DNA of 64,000 nt from SZAS-103 sp038316385 (GCA_038316385.1 JBBQAN010000012.1:27298-91297); one strand, 5' to 3'; counted from the stretch's first letter, positions 8,783 through 17,163 are shown. Numbers and translations: made by a program. The notes: generated by a model from the sequence alone, not told the origin.

Positions 8783-11068
8783 ATGTTCAGCAAAGATCTC
8801 GAGTTCACCATCGGCCAGTGCTACAAACAGGCCCGCGAATCGCGCCACGAGTTCATGACGGTCGAGCACCTGTTGCTGGCGTTGCTCGACAATTCATCTG
8901 CAGTGACCGTATTGCGCGCCTGCGGCGGCGATCCACAGAAACTCGGCGATGAACTGCGCAAGACCATCCGCGAAACGGTCCCCGTGCTGCCCGAAGACGA
9001 TGCGCGCGATACGCAGCCGACGCTCGGATTCCAGCGCGTGCTGCAACGCGCCGTGTATCACGTGCAATCGTCCGGCAAGAAGGAAGTAACCGGTGCAAAC
9101 GTTCTCGTCGCGATCTTCGGCGAGAAGGATTCGCACGCGGTGTATTACCTGGCGCAGCAAGACGTCACGCGACTGGATGTCGTCAACTATCTCTCGCATG
9201 GCGTTGCCAAACTGGGCAGCGACGAATCCGGCGCGAACGCACCCGGTGCCGAGACGCACAAGGAAGGCGAGGGCGGCGATGAATCCAAAGGCAGCGCTCT
9301 CGCCGAATACACCAGCAACCTTAACGAGCTCGCCGCGCAGGGCAAGATCGATCCGCTGGTTGGTCGCATCGACGAAGTCGAACGCACCATCCAGGTACTG
9401 TGCCGCCGCCGCAAGAATAATCCGCTATACGTGGGCGAAGCCGGTGTCGGCAAGACTGCACTTGCTGAAGGCCTCGCCAAGCGCATCGTCGAGGGACAGG
9501 TTCCCGATATCCTGAGCGATGCGACGATCTATTCGCTCGATCTCGGCGCGCTGGTCGCGGGTACCAAGTACAGAGGCGATTTCGAGAAGCGACTCAAGGC
9601 GGTCATCAGTGAGTTGAAGAAACTTCCCGCCTCGATCCTGTTCATCGACGAGATCCACACCATCATCGGCGCCGGTTCGGCCAGCGGCGGCACGATGGAC
9701 GCATCGAATCTGCTCAAGCCAGCGCTCGCAGCGGGCGAATTGCGCTGTATCGGATCGACCACATTCCAGGAATATCGCGGTGTATTCGAGAAGGACCGCG
9801 CGCTTGCGCGTCGCTTCCAGAAAATCGACATTGTCGAGCCGTCGATCGGCGAGGCGGTGGAAATCCTGAATGGGCTGAAGTCGCGCTTCGAGGAACATCA
9901 TTCGGTGCAATACACCGGCGAAGCGATTCAGGCTGCGGTTGATCTGTCGGTGAAGCATATCGCCGACCGCCTGTTGCCCGACAAGGCGATCGACGTGATC
10001 GACGAAGCTGGCGCGCGCCAAAGGCTGATGCCTGAAGAACAGCGAAAGCTTATTGTCGATGTGCCGGAGATCGAATACATCGTCGCGCGCATGGCGCGCA
10101 TCCCCACCAAGCAGGTGTCGGCGTCCGACAAGGACGTGCTGAAGAACATCGAGCGCAATCTCAAGATGGTGATCTTCGGACAGGACCCAGCCATCGAGAC
10201 GCTCACATCCGCGATCAAGATGGCGCGCTCCGGCTTGGGCAATCCCGACAAGCCGATCGGCAACTTCCTGTTCGCCGGCCCGACCGGCGTCGGCAAGACC
10301 GAAGTCACCCGCCAGCTCGCGATGCAGCTCGGTATTGAACTCGTGCGCTTCGACATGTCCGAATACATGGAATCGCATTCTGTATCGCGCCTGCTCGGCG
10401 CGCCTCCGGGCTATGTCGGTTTCGACCAGGGCGGGTTGCTGACCGAGAAGATCGTGAAGACGCCGCATTGCGTGTTGCTGCTCGACGAGATCGAGAAGGC
10501 GCATCCGGACGTCTACAACGTGTTGCTGCAGATCATGGATCGCGGCACGCTGACTGACACCAACGGCCGCGAAGCGAACTTCCGCAACGTGGTGCTGGTG
10601 ATGACCACCAATGCCGGTGCAGCGAACGCGGCGCGGCGTTCCATTGGTTTTACCAAACAGGATCACGCGACCGATGCGATGGAAAGTGTGCGCCGGCAGT
10701 TCACGCCGGAGTTCCGCAACCGCCTCGACGCAATCATCCAGTTCGGCGGCCTCACGTTCGAGCACATCCTGCGCGTCGTGGACAAGTTCGTGATCGAGCT
10801 GGAAGCGCAACTGCACGAGAAGCACGTCAGCCTCACTGTAGAACCCGAAGCGCGGCAATGGCTCGCCGAGCACGGCTTCGACCCGCTGATGGGCGCAAGG
10901 CCGATGGCGCGCGTGATCCAGGAAAAAATCAAGCGACCGCTCGCCGACGAACTGCTGTTCGGCAAACTGGTCGGTGGAGGCCGCGTCGTGGTTGGAGTCG
11001 CAGACGGTCAGCTCAGCGTGCGTGCGGAAGAGGAAGCACAGCGGCTGCTGACGGCGACGGTCGAGTAA
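8783..11068 (+). CDS. clpA: ATP-dependent Clp protease ATP-binding subunit ClpA
   Basis: Hexameric AAA+ unfoldase that feeds ClpP in the cytoplasm. Of 761 aa, the N-domain (residues 1-150) begins MFSKDLEFTIGQCYKQA. The first AAA module has Walker A GEAGVGKTAL (near 218) and Walker B ILFIDEIHTIIGAG. The second has GPTGVGKTEV (near 498) and VLLLDEIEKAHPDVYN, followed by the arginine-finger and sensor regions. The start is set by AGGAG ten bases upstream. A strong intrinsic terminator follows the stop by about 18 bp. Confidence 0.97.
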   Translation: MFSKDLEFTIGQCYKQARESRHEFMTVEHLLLALLDNSSAVTVLRACGGDPQKLGDELRKTIRETVPVLPEDDARDTQPTLGFQRVLQRAVYHVQSSGKKEVTGANVLVAIFGEKDSHAVYYLAQQDVTRLDVVNYLSHGVAKLGSDESGANAPGAETHKEGEGGDESKGSALAEYTSNLNELAAQGKIDPLVGRIDEVERTIQVLCRRRKNNPLYVGEAGVGKTALAEGLAKRIVEGQVPDILSDATIYSLDLGALVAGTKYRGDFEKRLKAVISELKKLPASILFIDEIHTIIGAGSASGGTMDASNLLKPALAAGELRCIGSTTFQEYRGVFEKDRALARRFQKIDIVEPSIGEAVEILNGLKSRFEEHHSVQYTGEAIQAAVDLSVKHIADRLLPDKAIDVIDEAGARQRLMPEEQRKLIVDVPEIEYIVARMARIPTKQVSASDKDVLKNIERNLKMVIFGQDPAIETLTSAIKMARSGLGNPDKPIGNFLFAGPTGVGKTEVTRQLAMQLGIELVRFDMSEYMESHSVSRLLGAPPGYVGFDQGGLLTEKIVKTPHCVLLLDEIEKAHPDVYNVLLQIMDRGTLTDTNGREANFRNVVLVMTTNAGAANAARRSIGFTKQDHATDAMESVRRQFTPEFRNRLDAIIQFGGLTFEHILRVVDKFVIELEAQLHEKHVSLTVEPEARQWLAEHGFDPLMGARPMARVIQEKIKRPLADELLFGKLVGGGRVVVGVADGQLSVRAEEEAQRLLTATVE

Positions 11069-11086
11069 CGATCAAGTCATCGCATG

Positions 11087-11117
11087 AAAAACGGCGAGCT
11101 TTTGCTCGCCGTTTTTT
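11087..11117. terminator. Bidirectional intrinsic terminator (clpA / toxin)
   Basis: AAAAACGGCGAGC and GCTCGCCGTTTTTTT form a stem with a short loop, followed by seven T on the plus strand. The A-run on the left lets it also work for the minus-strand toxin gene ending at 11129. Confidence 0.9.
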
Positions 11118-11128
11118 TCGTCAGCCTG

Positions 11129-11447
11129 CTATCGTGTCTTCTTCGACTGCGCGTGTCCAAGACGGCGCCGCCGCAGCAGCCGTTCCGTACGCATGACGTG
11201 CATGATCAATCCACGTTCATTATCGTGTCTGTAGTAGATTCGACAAGGTGGTTCAATGATTTGGCGATAGCGCGTCGATCGACCAAGTTCACGGACGCGT
11301 GTCCTATCAGGATGGTCTGCAAGCTGTCTAACATGCGCGAGCAAGCGCTTCACAAGTTCCACTGCCGCATCTCGATTTTCCAACGCAATGTAATCGGCAA
11401 TCGCATCAAGATCGGCTACGGCCGGCGGTCCAGATTACTTGTGCCAT
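11129..11447 (-). pseudogene. ParE/RelE-family toxin, frameshifted near the start
   Basis: The downstream frame encodes a convincing ParE-type mRNA-interferase/gyrase-toxin fold: DAIADYIALENRDAAVELVKRL, then RELGRSTRYRQIIEPPCRIYYRHD and HVMRTERLLRRR. No start codon opens that frame apart from an internal TTG. The natural start is ATG at 11447, overlapping the antitoxin end by 13 bases and reading MAQVIWTAG; this frame hits TGA after about 13 codons. The two frames differ by one extra base (or two missing) around 11415-11425. A two-base loss would restore W-T-A-P-A-V-A-D-L, the usual spacing of the family. Either the toxin is inactivated or there is a sequencing error. Confidence 0.75.
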
Positions 11448-11692
11448 CTGCCAAGCCGTTGCTCAGCCTGCGCGTAGGTCAGAGTGCGTCCTTCTGCAGC
11501 AGCCATCTCGCCACGGGCAATGCCTTCCAGCACGGACATCCGCTGTTGCAGGAGCTCATAGGTTTCCACATCCACCAAGTACGCACTCGGCACCCCGTGC
11601 TGGGTGACGAGGATAGGCTTCTTGTCGCGCCCGATGTCCGAGAGCAATTCGGTGGCCTGACGCTTGAGAGTGGTGACCAGTTCTGTGCGCAT
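11435..11692 (-). CDS. Phd/YefM-family antitoxin
   Basis: An 85-aa antitoxin (MRTELVTTLKRQATELL...) of the prevent-host-death type. An N-terminal DNA-binding fold contains ILVTQHGVPSAYLVDVETYELL, and a charged C-terminal tail for toxin binding ends QAEQRLGRWHK. It lies upstream of and overlaps its toxin by 13 bases, the standard order. ATG at 11692 is preferred over GTG at 11710 because the palindrome at 11701-11715 would then be a 5' operator. It appears intact, unlike its toxin. Confidence 0.85.
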   Translation of the reverse strand: MRTELVTTLKRQATELLSDIGRDKKPILVTQHGVPSAYLVDVETYELLQQRMSVLEGIARGEMAAAEGRTLTYAQAEQRLGRWHK

Positions 11693-11700
11693 GGAGTGAC

Positions 11701-11715
11701 ACAGTATCACTGTGC
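11701..11715 (-). promoter_or_regulatory. Palindromic operator / -10 region of the toxin-antitoxin pair
   Basis: CACAGT-ATC-ACTGTG is a perfect 6+3+6 inverted repeat eight bases before the antitoxin ATG. On the minus strand it contains GATACT, a 4/6 match to a -10 box, with TTGAAA 18 bases upstream. This fits autorepression by the antitoxin, as is usual for Phd-type systems. Confidence 0.6.
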
Positions 11716-11826
11716 GTGCGGCAATATTTCAAATGGAAATCTGATTTCTGCGTAGCACAAATACGAGGTTTCCGTATTCGGTTCCGAACCCGCTACGCTA
11801 TACATCTTTCCTTGACGGAGTAGGGC

Positions 11827-13389
11827 ATGCAGGTTCTGGCTTGCGACGGGATCCACGAAGATGGCTTGGCAATGTTGCGCGAGGCTGGTTACGAGGTGCG
11901 CGTGAGCGATCCAATCAAGGATCCGGCGGCGCTCTCGGCGGCATTGAGCGACGTGGACGTTGTGCTGGTGCGCTCATCGACGCTGATTACAGCAGATGCG
12001 ATCGCTGGCGCAGGCAAGCTCAAGGTGATCGGACGCGCGGGCGCCGGCGTCGATACCATCGATGTGGACGCAGCCACCGAGCGCGGCATCGCGGTAATGA
12101 ATGCGCCGGACGGCAATACGCTCGCTGCTGCCGAACATGCAATCTCGCTGCTGTTTGCGCTGGCGCGGCACATTCCGAAAGCCGATGCCGGCATGAAGGC
12201 AGGGCAGTGGCCCAAGGCCGGACTCACCGGTTTCGAACTCGAAGGCAAGCGGCTCGGCGTGATCGGCCTCGGCCGCATCGGCGCGACTGTCGCGCGCAAG
12301 GCGCAGGGCATCGGCATGGAAGTTGCCGCATACGATCCGTTCCTGCCTGCCGCAGTCGCAGCGCGTTCCAACATCCCGCTGAAGTCGCTCGACGAATTGC
12401 TCGCGTGGGCCGACGTCATCACCTTGCACATGCCGCGTACTGCCGAAACGGCGAACCTGCTCAGCGCCGAGCGGCTGCGTTCGATGAAGCGCGGCGCCTA
12501 CGTGATCAATGCCGCACGCGGCGGACTCGTGGACGAGAACGCTTTACTGGAATTGCTCGATGAAGGCCATCTTGCCGGCGCGGCGCTCGACACGTTTGCG
12601 GTTGAACCATTGCCAGTCGATTCGCCGCTGCGCAGTCATGCAAAACTGATCCTCACCCCGCACCTTGGCGCATCGACGGGCGAGGCGCAGCAGGCGGTCA
12701 GCACGATCCTTGCGCGGCAGATCATCGATTTCATCAAGACCGGTGCGGTCGCAGGTTGCGTCAATTTGCCGCCGTTATCGGCCGAAGCCGCGCGTGAAGT
12801 CGGGCCGTGGATGCCGCTGATGACCGCACTGGGCAAACTCGCGTCGCGACTGCAACACGCACCGTCCGAATTGCAGATCACCTATGCGGGCCGCACCGAT
12901 GGACTCGACACGAGGCCGCTCACGCGACTGCTGCTGACTGCATTGCTCGGCAGCGCGTCAGGCCGCGTCACGCCGGTCAATGCATTGCACGAAGCGTCAG
13001 TACGAGGATTGCGCGTCAGTGAAACCGTCGGCGGTGATAACGATGGTTTCGACCGACTGCTGCGTGTGCGCGTGAGCGGCGAGGGCGGCAGTTCAGAAAT
13101 CGAAGCCACCTTGCATCGCGGTCCACGCGTCGTGCGCTTGAACGGTGTCGAACTCGACTTCGATCCGGGCGCGCACATCCTGCTGCTGCGCAACGAAGAT
13201 CGCCCCGGCATCGTCGGTCTGGTCGGCAGCGAACTCGGCGCGGCGGGCATCAACATCGAAAATTTCTCGCTCGGCGCGACCGGCGAAGGCCACGCACTGG
13301 CCGCGATCACGGTGGATCGCCGCGTGCAGAACGCCGAACTCGACGCGCTGCGCGGCAAGCCCGGCATTCTCAGCATCGAGATGCTCTGA
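11827..13389 (+). CDS. serA: D-3-phosphoglycerate dehydrogenase
   Basis: First step of serine synthesis: 3-phosphoglycerate to 3-phosphohydroxypyruvate with NAD. At 520 aa it belongs to the long form. The substrate half (MQVLACDGIHEDGLAML) is followed by the nucleotide half with GVIGLGRIGATVARKAQ near residue 145 and the catalytic Arg/Glu/His segments (NAARGGLVDE, LTPHLGASTGEAQ). Then come an intervening domain and a C-terminal ACT domain beginning near 445 (LLLRNEDRPGIVGLVG), where serine usually feeds back. GGAG lies about nine bases before the ATG. Its TGA overlaps the start of the next gene (TGATG). Confidence 0.96.
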   Translation: MQVLACDGIHEDGLAMLREAGYEVRVSDPIKDPAALSAALSDVDVVLVRSSTLITADAIAGAGKLKVIGRAGAGVDTIDVDAATERGIAVMNAPDGNTLAAAEHAISLLFALARHIPKADAGMKAGQWPKAGLTGFELEGKRLGVIGLGRIGATVARKAQGIGMEVAAYDPFLPAAVAARSNIPLKSLDELLAWADVITLHMPRTAETANLLSAERLRSMKRGAYVINAARGGLVDENALLELLDEGHLAGAALDTFAVEPLPVDSPLRSHAKLILTPHLGASTGEAQQAVSTILARQIIDFIKTGAVAGCVNLPPLSAEAAREVGPWMPLMTALGKLASRLQHAPSELQITYAGRTDGLDTRPLTRLLLTALLGSASGRVTPVNALHEASVRGLRVSETVGGDNDGFDRLLRVRVSGEGGSSEIEATLHRGPRVVRLNGVELDFDPGAHILLLRNEDRPGIVGLVGSELGAAGINIENFSLGATGEGHALAAITVDRRVQNAELDALRGKPGILSIEML

Positions 13390-14039
13390 TGCGCGTGCTG
13401 CTGGTGCGCCACGGCGAAACGCCGTGGAATGCCGAAGGGCGCTACCAAGGCCAGACCGACATTCCGTTGTCGGCCGTTGGCGAGGCACAGGCGCGCAAGC
13501 TGGGCGCGCGGCTGGCCGATGTGTCGATCACGCGTGCGATCGCATCGCCATTGTCGCGCGCTCGTCGCACGGCCGACCTAGCTCTTGGCGCGACGCGCGA
13601 GTCGATGTTGACCATCGACGACGGCTTCAGCGAAATTCATCACGGGACGTGGGAAGGAAAGTTGGCTGGCGAAATTGCAGCCGACGATGGCGAGCGTTTT
13701 GCATCGTGGCGCAGCGCGCCGGAAACGGTACTGATGCCGGGGGCAGGCGGTGAATCGCTGCAACAAGTGTTGGATCGTGCATGGCCGGCCTTGCAGCGCG
13801 CGTGTGCTGGCCTCGGCGAGTCCGATACTCTGCTGATCGTGGCGCACGACGCCGTCAACCGCGTGCTGCTGTGCCGAATCCTGGGAATTCCGTTATCGCG
13901 GTTATGGGGTTTCCGGCAGGCACCGACGACGCTGAATCTGCTTGAAGGCGGCGGCGTGGGCGCGCTGGAAGTCGTGCGCCTCAACGATTGCAGCCACCAC
14001 ACTGCACTGTTCGGCGAAGCGGTGCATCGGGCGTTGTAG
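13389..14039 (+). CDS. Histidine phosphatase (phosphoglycerate mutase family), possible phosphoserine phosphatase
   Basis: A 216-aa member of the histidine phosphatase superfamily: the phosphohistidine motif LVRHGETPWN at residues 5-14, the second Arg region SPLSRARRTADLAL, a Glu in EIHHGTWEG, and the late catalytic His in IVAHDAVNRVLL. Family members include cofactor-dependent mutases, CobC-type phosphatases and the metal-independent phosphoserine phosphatases. Translational coupling to serA (one-base overlap) makes phosphoserine phosphatase a reasonable guess, but sequence alone does not decide. A terminator follows by about 20 bp. Confidence 0.88.
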   Translation: MRVLLVRHGETPWNAEGRYQGQTDIPLSAVGEAQARKLGARLADVSITRAIASPLSRARRTADLALGATRESMLTIDDGFSEIHHGTWEGKLAGEIAADDGERFASWRSAPETVLMPGAGGESLQQVLDRAWPALQRACAGLGESDTLLIVAHDAVNRVLLCRILGIPLSRLWGFRQAPTTLNLLEGGGVGALEVVRLNDCSHHTALFGEAVHRAL

Positions 14040-14057
14040 GTTTTTTCCACAGGACAC

Positions 14058-14087
14058 AAAAACGGCGACTTCGCGTCGCCGTTTTTT
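14058..14087. terminator. Bidirectional intrinsic terminator
   Basis: AAAAACGGCGAC, a five-base loop TTCGC, and GTCGCCGTTTTTT. It lies between the convergent histidine phosphatase gene (+) and infA (-) and has A and T tails on both sides, so it can serve both. Confidence 0.9.
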
Positions 14088-14122
14088 ATCGCCAATCCAG
14101 CCAAGTCACTTGATGCCAGAAC

Positions 14123-14341
14123 CTACTTCATGCGGTAGGTGATGCGCCCCTTGCTCAGATCGTACGGCGTCATCTCGATCTTGACCTTGTCGCCGGTCAG
14201 GATGCGAATATAATTCTTGCGCATGCGCCCCGAGATGTGCGCGATGATCACATGATTGTTTTCCAGCTTCACGCGGAACATGGTGTTCGGCAGGGTCTCA
14301 AGGATGGTGCCCTCGAGTTCGATAGCGTCGTCTTTCGACAT
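14123..14341 (-). CDS. infA: Translation initiation factor IF-1
   Basis: A 72-aa OB-fold protein that binds the ribosomal A site during initiation. It is recognisable throughout: MSKDDAIELEGTILETLPN, the conserved LENNHVIIAHISGRMRKNYIRI, and TPYDLSKGRITYR at the end. Length is exactly that of the family. It lies next to aat and near clpA, as in Xanthomonas and Pseudomonas. Confidence 0.98.
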   Translation of the reverse strand: MSKDDAIELEGTILETLPNTMFRVKLENNHVIIAHISGRMRKNYIRILTGDKVKIEMTPYDLSKGRITYRMK

Positions 14342-14436
14342 GCGGTGCCTAGATTGAATGCGGGAGTATCAGCTGCGGGTCTCGCAGCTTAAGTCGCTGA
14401 TTGTGCCACGCGGCATGTTCTGAGGTCAAAAATTTG

Positions 14437-15189
14437 TTAATTGGACGGCGAGATGGTCGCCAGCAACCAGCACAAATCACGTTCTCCGACATGCCGAGTC
14501 CAGGCACCGACAGCGGCGGGCAATGCGGTTTGGGTCGCGACGATGTCCAGAAACGCGGTGCGGGGGAGGGTCGTCGCGCCCATCCCTAGAAGATGCTCGG
14601 ACTCGACCTGCGCATCGATCAGCGGCCATTCCCATTCGCGCAGGATCGCTGCAAGCGCGGCGAGTGCAATCTTCGAGCCGCCCGATACCGCACTGAACAT
14701 GCTCTCTGCGAAAAACATGCGACCGATCGCGACGCCGTACAGGCCCCCGACCAGCAGCGCTCCGTCCCAAATTTCGATCGCATGGGCGTGGCCGAGCCGA
14801 TGCAACTCGCTGTAAGCCGCCCGCATCGCATTCGTAATCCATGTTCCCGACTGGCCAGCACGTGGACTGTTTGCGCAATTCAACACCACCCGACCGAATG
14901 CGGTGTCGACGCGGATCGTCCAGTCCAGCGTGCGCAATCGACGCCGGAATCGCCGCGACAGACGCACGCCGTCGCTGCGGAACACCATGCGCGGATCCGG
15001 ACTCCACCACAGGATCGGCTGGCCTTCGGAGTACCACGGGAAGATTCCGTGCCGGTACGCATTCAACAAGCGCGCTGGCGACAGATCGCCGCCGAACGCG
15101 AGCAGGCCGTCGGGTTCGCGCAATGCATCGCGCGGATCGGGAAATGGCGCGTTCGGATCGTCGCGCAGCAATGAAAGTCGGATCGTCAT
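14437..15189 (-). CDS. aat: Leucyl/phenylalanyl-tRNA--protein transferase
   Basis: Adds Leu or Phe to proteins with N-terminal Lys or Arg, creating N-degrons recognised by ClpS; the clpS and clpA genes lie nearby. At 250 aa it shows family signatures: GLLAFGGDLSPARLLNAYRHGIFPWY, WWSPDPRMV, the GSGTWI-like SGTWITNAMRAAY, and the C-terminal half of the GNAT-like fold (GLYGVAIGRMFFAESMFS, then LIDAQVESEHLLGMGA). Its ATG overlaps the stop of the upstream gene by four bases. Confidence 0.96.
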   Translation of the reverse strand: MTIRLSLLRDDPNAPFPDPRDALREPDGLLAFGGDLSPARLLNAYRHGIFPWYSEGQPILWWSPDPRMVFRSDGVRLSRRFRRRLRTLDWTIRVDTAFGRVVLNCANSPRAGQSGTWITNAMRAAYSELHRLGHAHAIEIWDGALLVGGLYGVAIGRMFFAESMFSAVSGGSKIALAALAAILREWEWPLIDAQVESEHLLGMGATTLPRTAFLDIVATQTALPAAVGAWTRHVGERDLCWLLATISPSN

Positions 15190-16343
15190 CGCGCCGCGTC
15201 GTCGCGATACGGCGAATGCGCGAGCACGGCGCGTCGATATTGATCGACCGCGACGCGTTCCTCACTGCACCAACGCGCGAATGCCGCGCTGAGGCCATGT
15301 TCGATGAAGTGATGACGGCTGTGCGTACTCACTGGCATGAAGCCGCGTGCGATCTTGTGTTCGCCCTGTGCGCCAGGCTCGAACACCTGCAATCCTTCGC
15401 GCAGGCAGTAGTCGATCCCCTGGTAGTAGCAGGTCTCGAAATGCAGTCCGGGGATCTCCTCGAAGCATCCCCAATAGCGCCCATACAACGTGCTGCCTCC
15501 GCGCATGCACAGCGCGCCTGCAATCGTTTCTATCCGCTCATGGTGAGCCTGTCGAACCATGCGCTGCGCCAGGATCAACACGAGTGCGCGCGGCATCACG
15601 GTCGCGAGATGCTGGAAGAACGCCAGCGTCAACGCGGGTGAATTACCCTTGTCGCTGAAGGCACGCAGATACAGCGCGTGCATGTCGGCGATATCGGTCG
15701 GCATGGCCTCGTCGCCATGCACGATCCGGAACGTGATGCCAGCCGCTCGCACCTGCGTGCGCTCGTGGCGGATGTTCTTGCGTTTTTTTGATTGCAGCGC
15801 TGTGAGGAATTCCTCGAACGTCTCCCAGCCCGCGTCGTTACGCCAATGGAATTGCACGTCGGTGCGTTCCAGCCACTCGGCGGGACAGGCGGCGTTCTCG
15901 GCGTCGGTCAGGAAATTCGCATGCAGCGAAGACAATTGCATCCTGGTGGCGTCGTCGACGATGGCGCTGCACAGTCTGGCGCGGGCTGCGTCGTCGCGCG
16001 CGAGCAAGCGCGGCCCCGTCACCGGCGTGTAGGGAATTGCGAACAGCCATTTCGGATAGTAATTGCGCCCAGCGCGCTCGATCGCCGCAGCCCACTGATG
16101 GTCAAACACGAATTCGCCGTGCGAATTGCCCTTCAGATATCCGGGAGCAGCGGCGATCAGTTCATCACCATCCCACGTCGCTGCATGCAACGGCGTCCAT
16201 CCCCAACCTGGTCGCAGGCAGCCATGCTGTTCGAGGCCACAGAGAAACGCATGTGCGACGAACGGATTGCACCCGTCGTGCAGCGCATCCCATTGTGCGG
16301 AGGGGATCTCGGTCAGCGAGGCGTGGGTGCGGAATTGGAACAT
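15186..16343 (-). CDS. FemAB/GNAT-like acyltransferase family protein (DUF482 type)
   Basis: A 385-aa protein of the family often called peptidoglycan-biosynthesis-like or DUF482, related to FemAB and GNAT acyltransferases; the substrate is unknown. Recognisable parts are the N-terminal AQWDALHDGCNPFVAHAFL, SKKRKNIRHERTQV in the middle, GRYWGCFEEIPGLHFETCYYQG, and the C-terminal FEPGAQGEHKIARGFMPV. Around residues 262-271 it contains MVRQAHHER, the translation of a 23-bp dispersed repeat at 15539-15561, just before the conserved AGALCMRGG strand. It overlaps aat by four bases, so the two are probably co-transcribed. Confidence 0.85.
   Translation of the reverse strand: MFQFRTHASLTEIPSAQWDALHDGCNPFVAHAFLCGLEQHGCLRPGWGWTPLHAATWDGDELIAAAPGYLKGNSHGEFVFDHQWAAAIERAGRNYYPKWLFAIPYTPVTGPRLLARDDAARARLCSAIVDDATRMQLSSLHANFLTDAENAACPAEWLERTDVQFHWRNDAGWETFEEFLTALQSKKRKNIRHERTQVRAAGITFRIVHGDEAMPTDIADMHALYLRAFSDKGNSPALTLAFFQHLATVMPRALVLILAQRMVRQAHHERIETIAGALCMRGGSTLYGRYWGCFEEIPGLHFETCYYQGIDYCLREGLQVFEPGAQGEHKIARGFMPVSTHSRHHFIEHGLSAAFARWCSEERVAVDQYRRAVLAHSPYRDDAAR
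15539..15561 (-). repeat. VRQAHHE repeat, copy inside the acyltransferase-like gene
   Basis: A 23-bp element with arms CATGGT/ACCATG and core GAGCCTGTCGA on the plus strand. The minus strand is read ATG GTT CGA CAG GCT CAC CAT GAG, giving MVRQAHHE. Other copies are at 16392-16414 and 23590-23612. Confidence 0.85.
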
Positions 16344-16391
16344 CGCTTTAGACTAACCGACGATGTGCGACGCCCGCATGATTTCACCGTT

Positions 16392-16414
16392 CGTGGTGAG
16401 CCTGTCGAACCACG
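16392..16414 (+). repeat. VRQAHHE repeat, intergenic copy
   Basis: CGTGGTGAGCCTGTCGAACC plus ACG. It differs from the 15539 copy only at the symmetric arm positions (T to C on one side, compensated on the other), so the palindrome is preserved. It lies directly before module 1 and module 2 repeats in the gap upstream of the acyltransferase-like gene. Confidence 0.8.
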
Positions 16415-16420
16415 CTTTGC

Positions 16421-16457
16421 TCCCCATTGCATTAGTAGGGGAGGGTTGGGGAGGGGT
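16421..16457. repeat. G/C-rich intergenic repeat, module 1
   Basis: Starts with TCCCCATTGCATTAG and ends with GGGGAGGGTTGGGGAGGGG, nearly identical to the second half of the copy at 5605-5648. Confidence 0.7.
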
Positions 16458-16477
16458 TCGCATTGCGAAGAAAATTC

Positions 16478-16535
16478 AACGCAAAGCTTTCACGCGCTGC
16501 ACGTGCGAGCCACTTTTCTTGACCATCGGCTCATC
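16478..16535 (+). repeat. Intergenic repeat, module 2
   Basis: Contains GCAAAGCTTTCACGCGCTGC followed by a segment ending CACTTTTCTTGACC. The same sequence occurs in inverted orientation at 17085-17127. It stands about 20 bp after a module 1 copy, as at the other two loci. Confidence 0.75.
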
Positions 16536-16592
16536 CATGGCCTCATCCTCACGCCGGGAAATCCCATGAGACCAACTGCACAGCGCGATCCG

Positions 16593-16796
16593 TCAGCTGG
16601 CGATGGCGTCCATCAGGATGGCTTCCAATTGAGTCGAATAGAAGAACTGCAAACGCGTCAGTTCCATCGGACCGTGGTCGGAGACTGCAAACGAAACAAC
16701 GCTACCCGCATCCTCGGAATGGACGATGCACTGTAACGGCTGGAACGCGGCTCGGATGATATCGATCGTCTGTTGGACCGTAAGTATTCGAGACAT
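16593..16796 (-). CDS. Small hypothetical protein
   Basis: A 67-aa ORF, MSRILTVQQTIDIIRAAFQPL, followed by QCIVHSEDAGSVVSFAVSD and a short C-terminal helix. The N-terminus looks like small Xanthomonad proteins of unknown function, and its Ser/Thr/Gln-containing composition is unlike the Arg-rich shadow ORFs. An AT-rich stretch (TTTAATTAGC) upstream could hold a promoter; the ribosome-binding site is weak (AGCGAG). It lies between repeat clusters. No function can be given. Confidence 0.45.
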   Translation of the reverse strand: MSRILTVQQTIDIIRAAFQPLQCIVHSEDAGSVVSFAVSDHGPMELTRLQFFYSTQLEAILMDAIAS

Positions 16797-16852
16797 TGAC
16801 TCGCTACAGAAATCAGCTAATTAAATCGTAGCGCATTGCGCTGACCTGCGTC

Positions 16853-17127
16853 AGCAAACGGGGTGCGAAGCGCAATCCGTCTGCTGCGTCGTAGCTTTGA
16901 TCTTAGCTCTTGCGGCGTAAAGCTCGCCGAGCCTCGCAGCGGGCGGCGTGGGAAAGGCCCGCATGTCTGAGGCCATGGATGGCCGAGTTCGGGCCGGCAC
17001 GCCGACCGCGAGAAGCGCAGGGTACAGGGACGGCTTCATCGTCCCGGCGAGCGCCCGGCGCAAATGGTTGGTTACTTTTCCCGAGAGAAAAGTGACTCGC
17101 GCGCGCAGCGCGTGAAAGCTTTGCAGT
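16853..17127 (-). repeat. Long intergenic repeat, module 2 extended copy
   Basis: On the minus strand it begins GCAAAGCTTTCACGCGCTGC and continues for about 270 bp. A spurious reading frame across it gives peptides such as FHALRARVTFLSGKV and MKPSLYPALLAVG, which I recognise as translations of repetitive intergenic DNA common in Xanthomonadales rather than of a gene. It is followed (reading minus) by a module 1 copy at 17164-17209. Confidence 0.7.
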
Positions 17128-17163
17128 TCTGTTGAGCTCTTGCTCAATTGCGCGCTTCGACTT

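Noticed and set aside
16851..17147. A 98-codon minus-strand ORF (FHALRARVTFLSGKV...)
   Set aside because: It is the translation of a dispersed intergenic repeat, parts of which recur at 16478 and 5665, and not a plausible protein.
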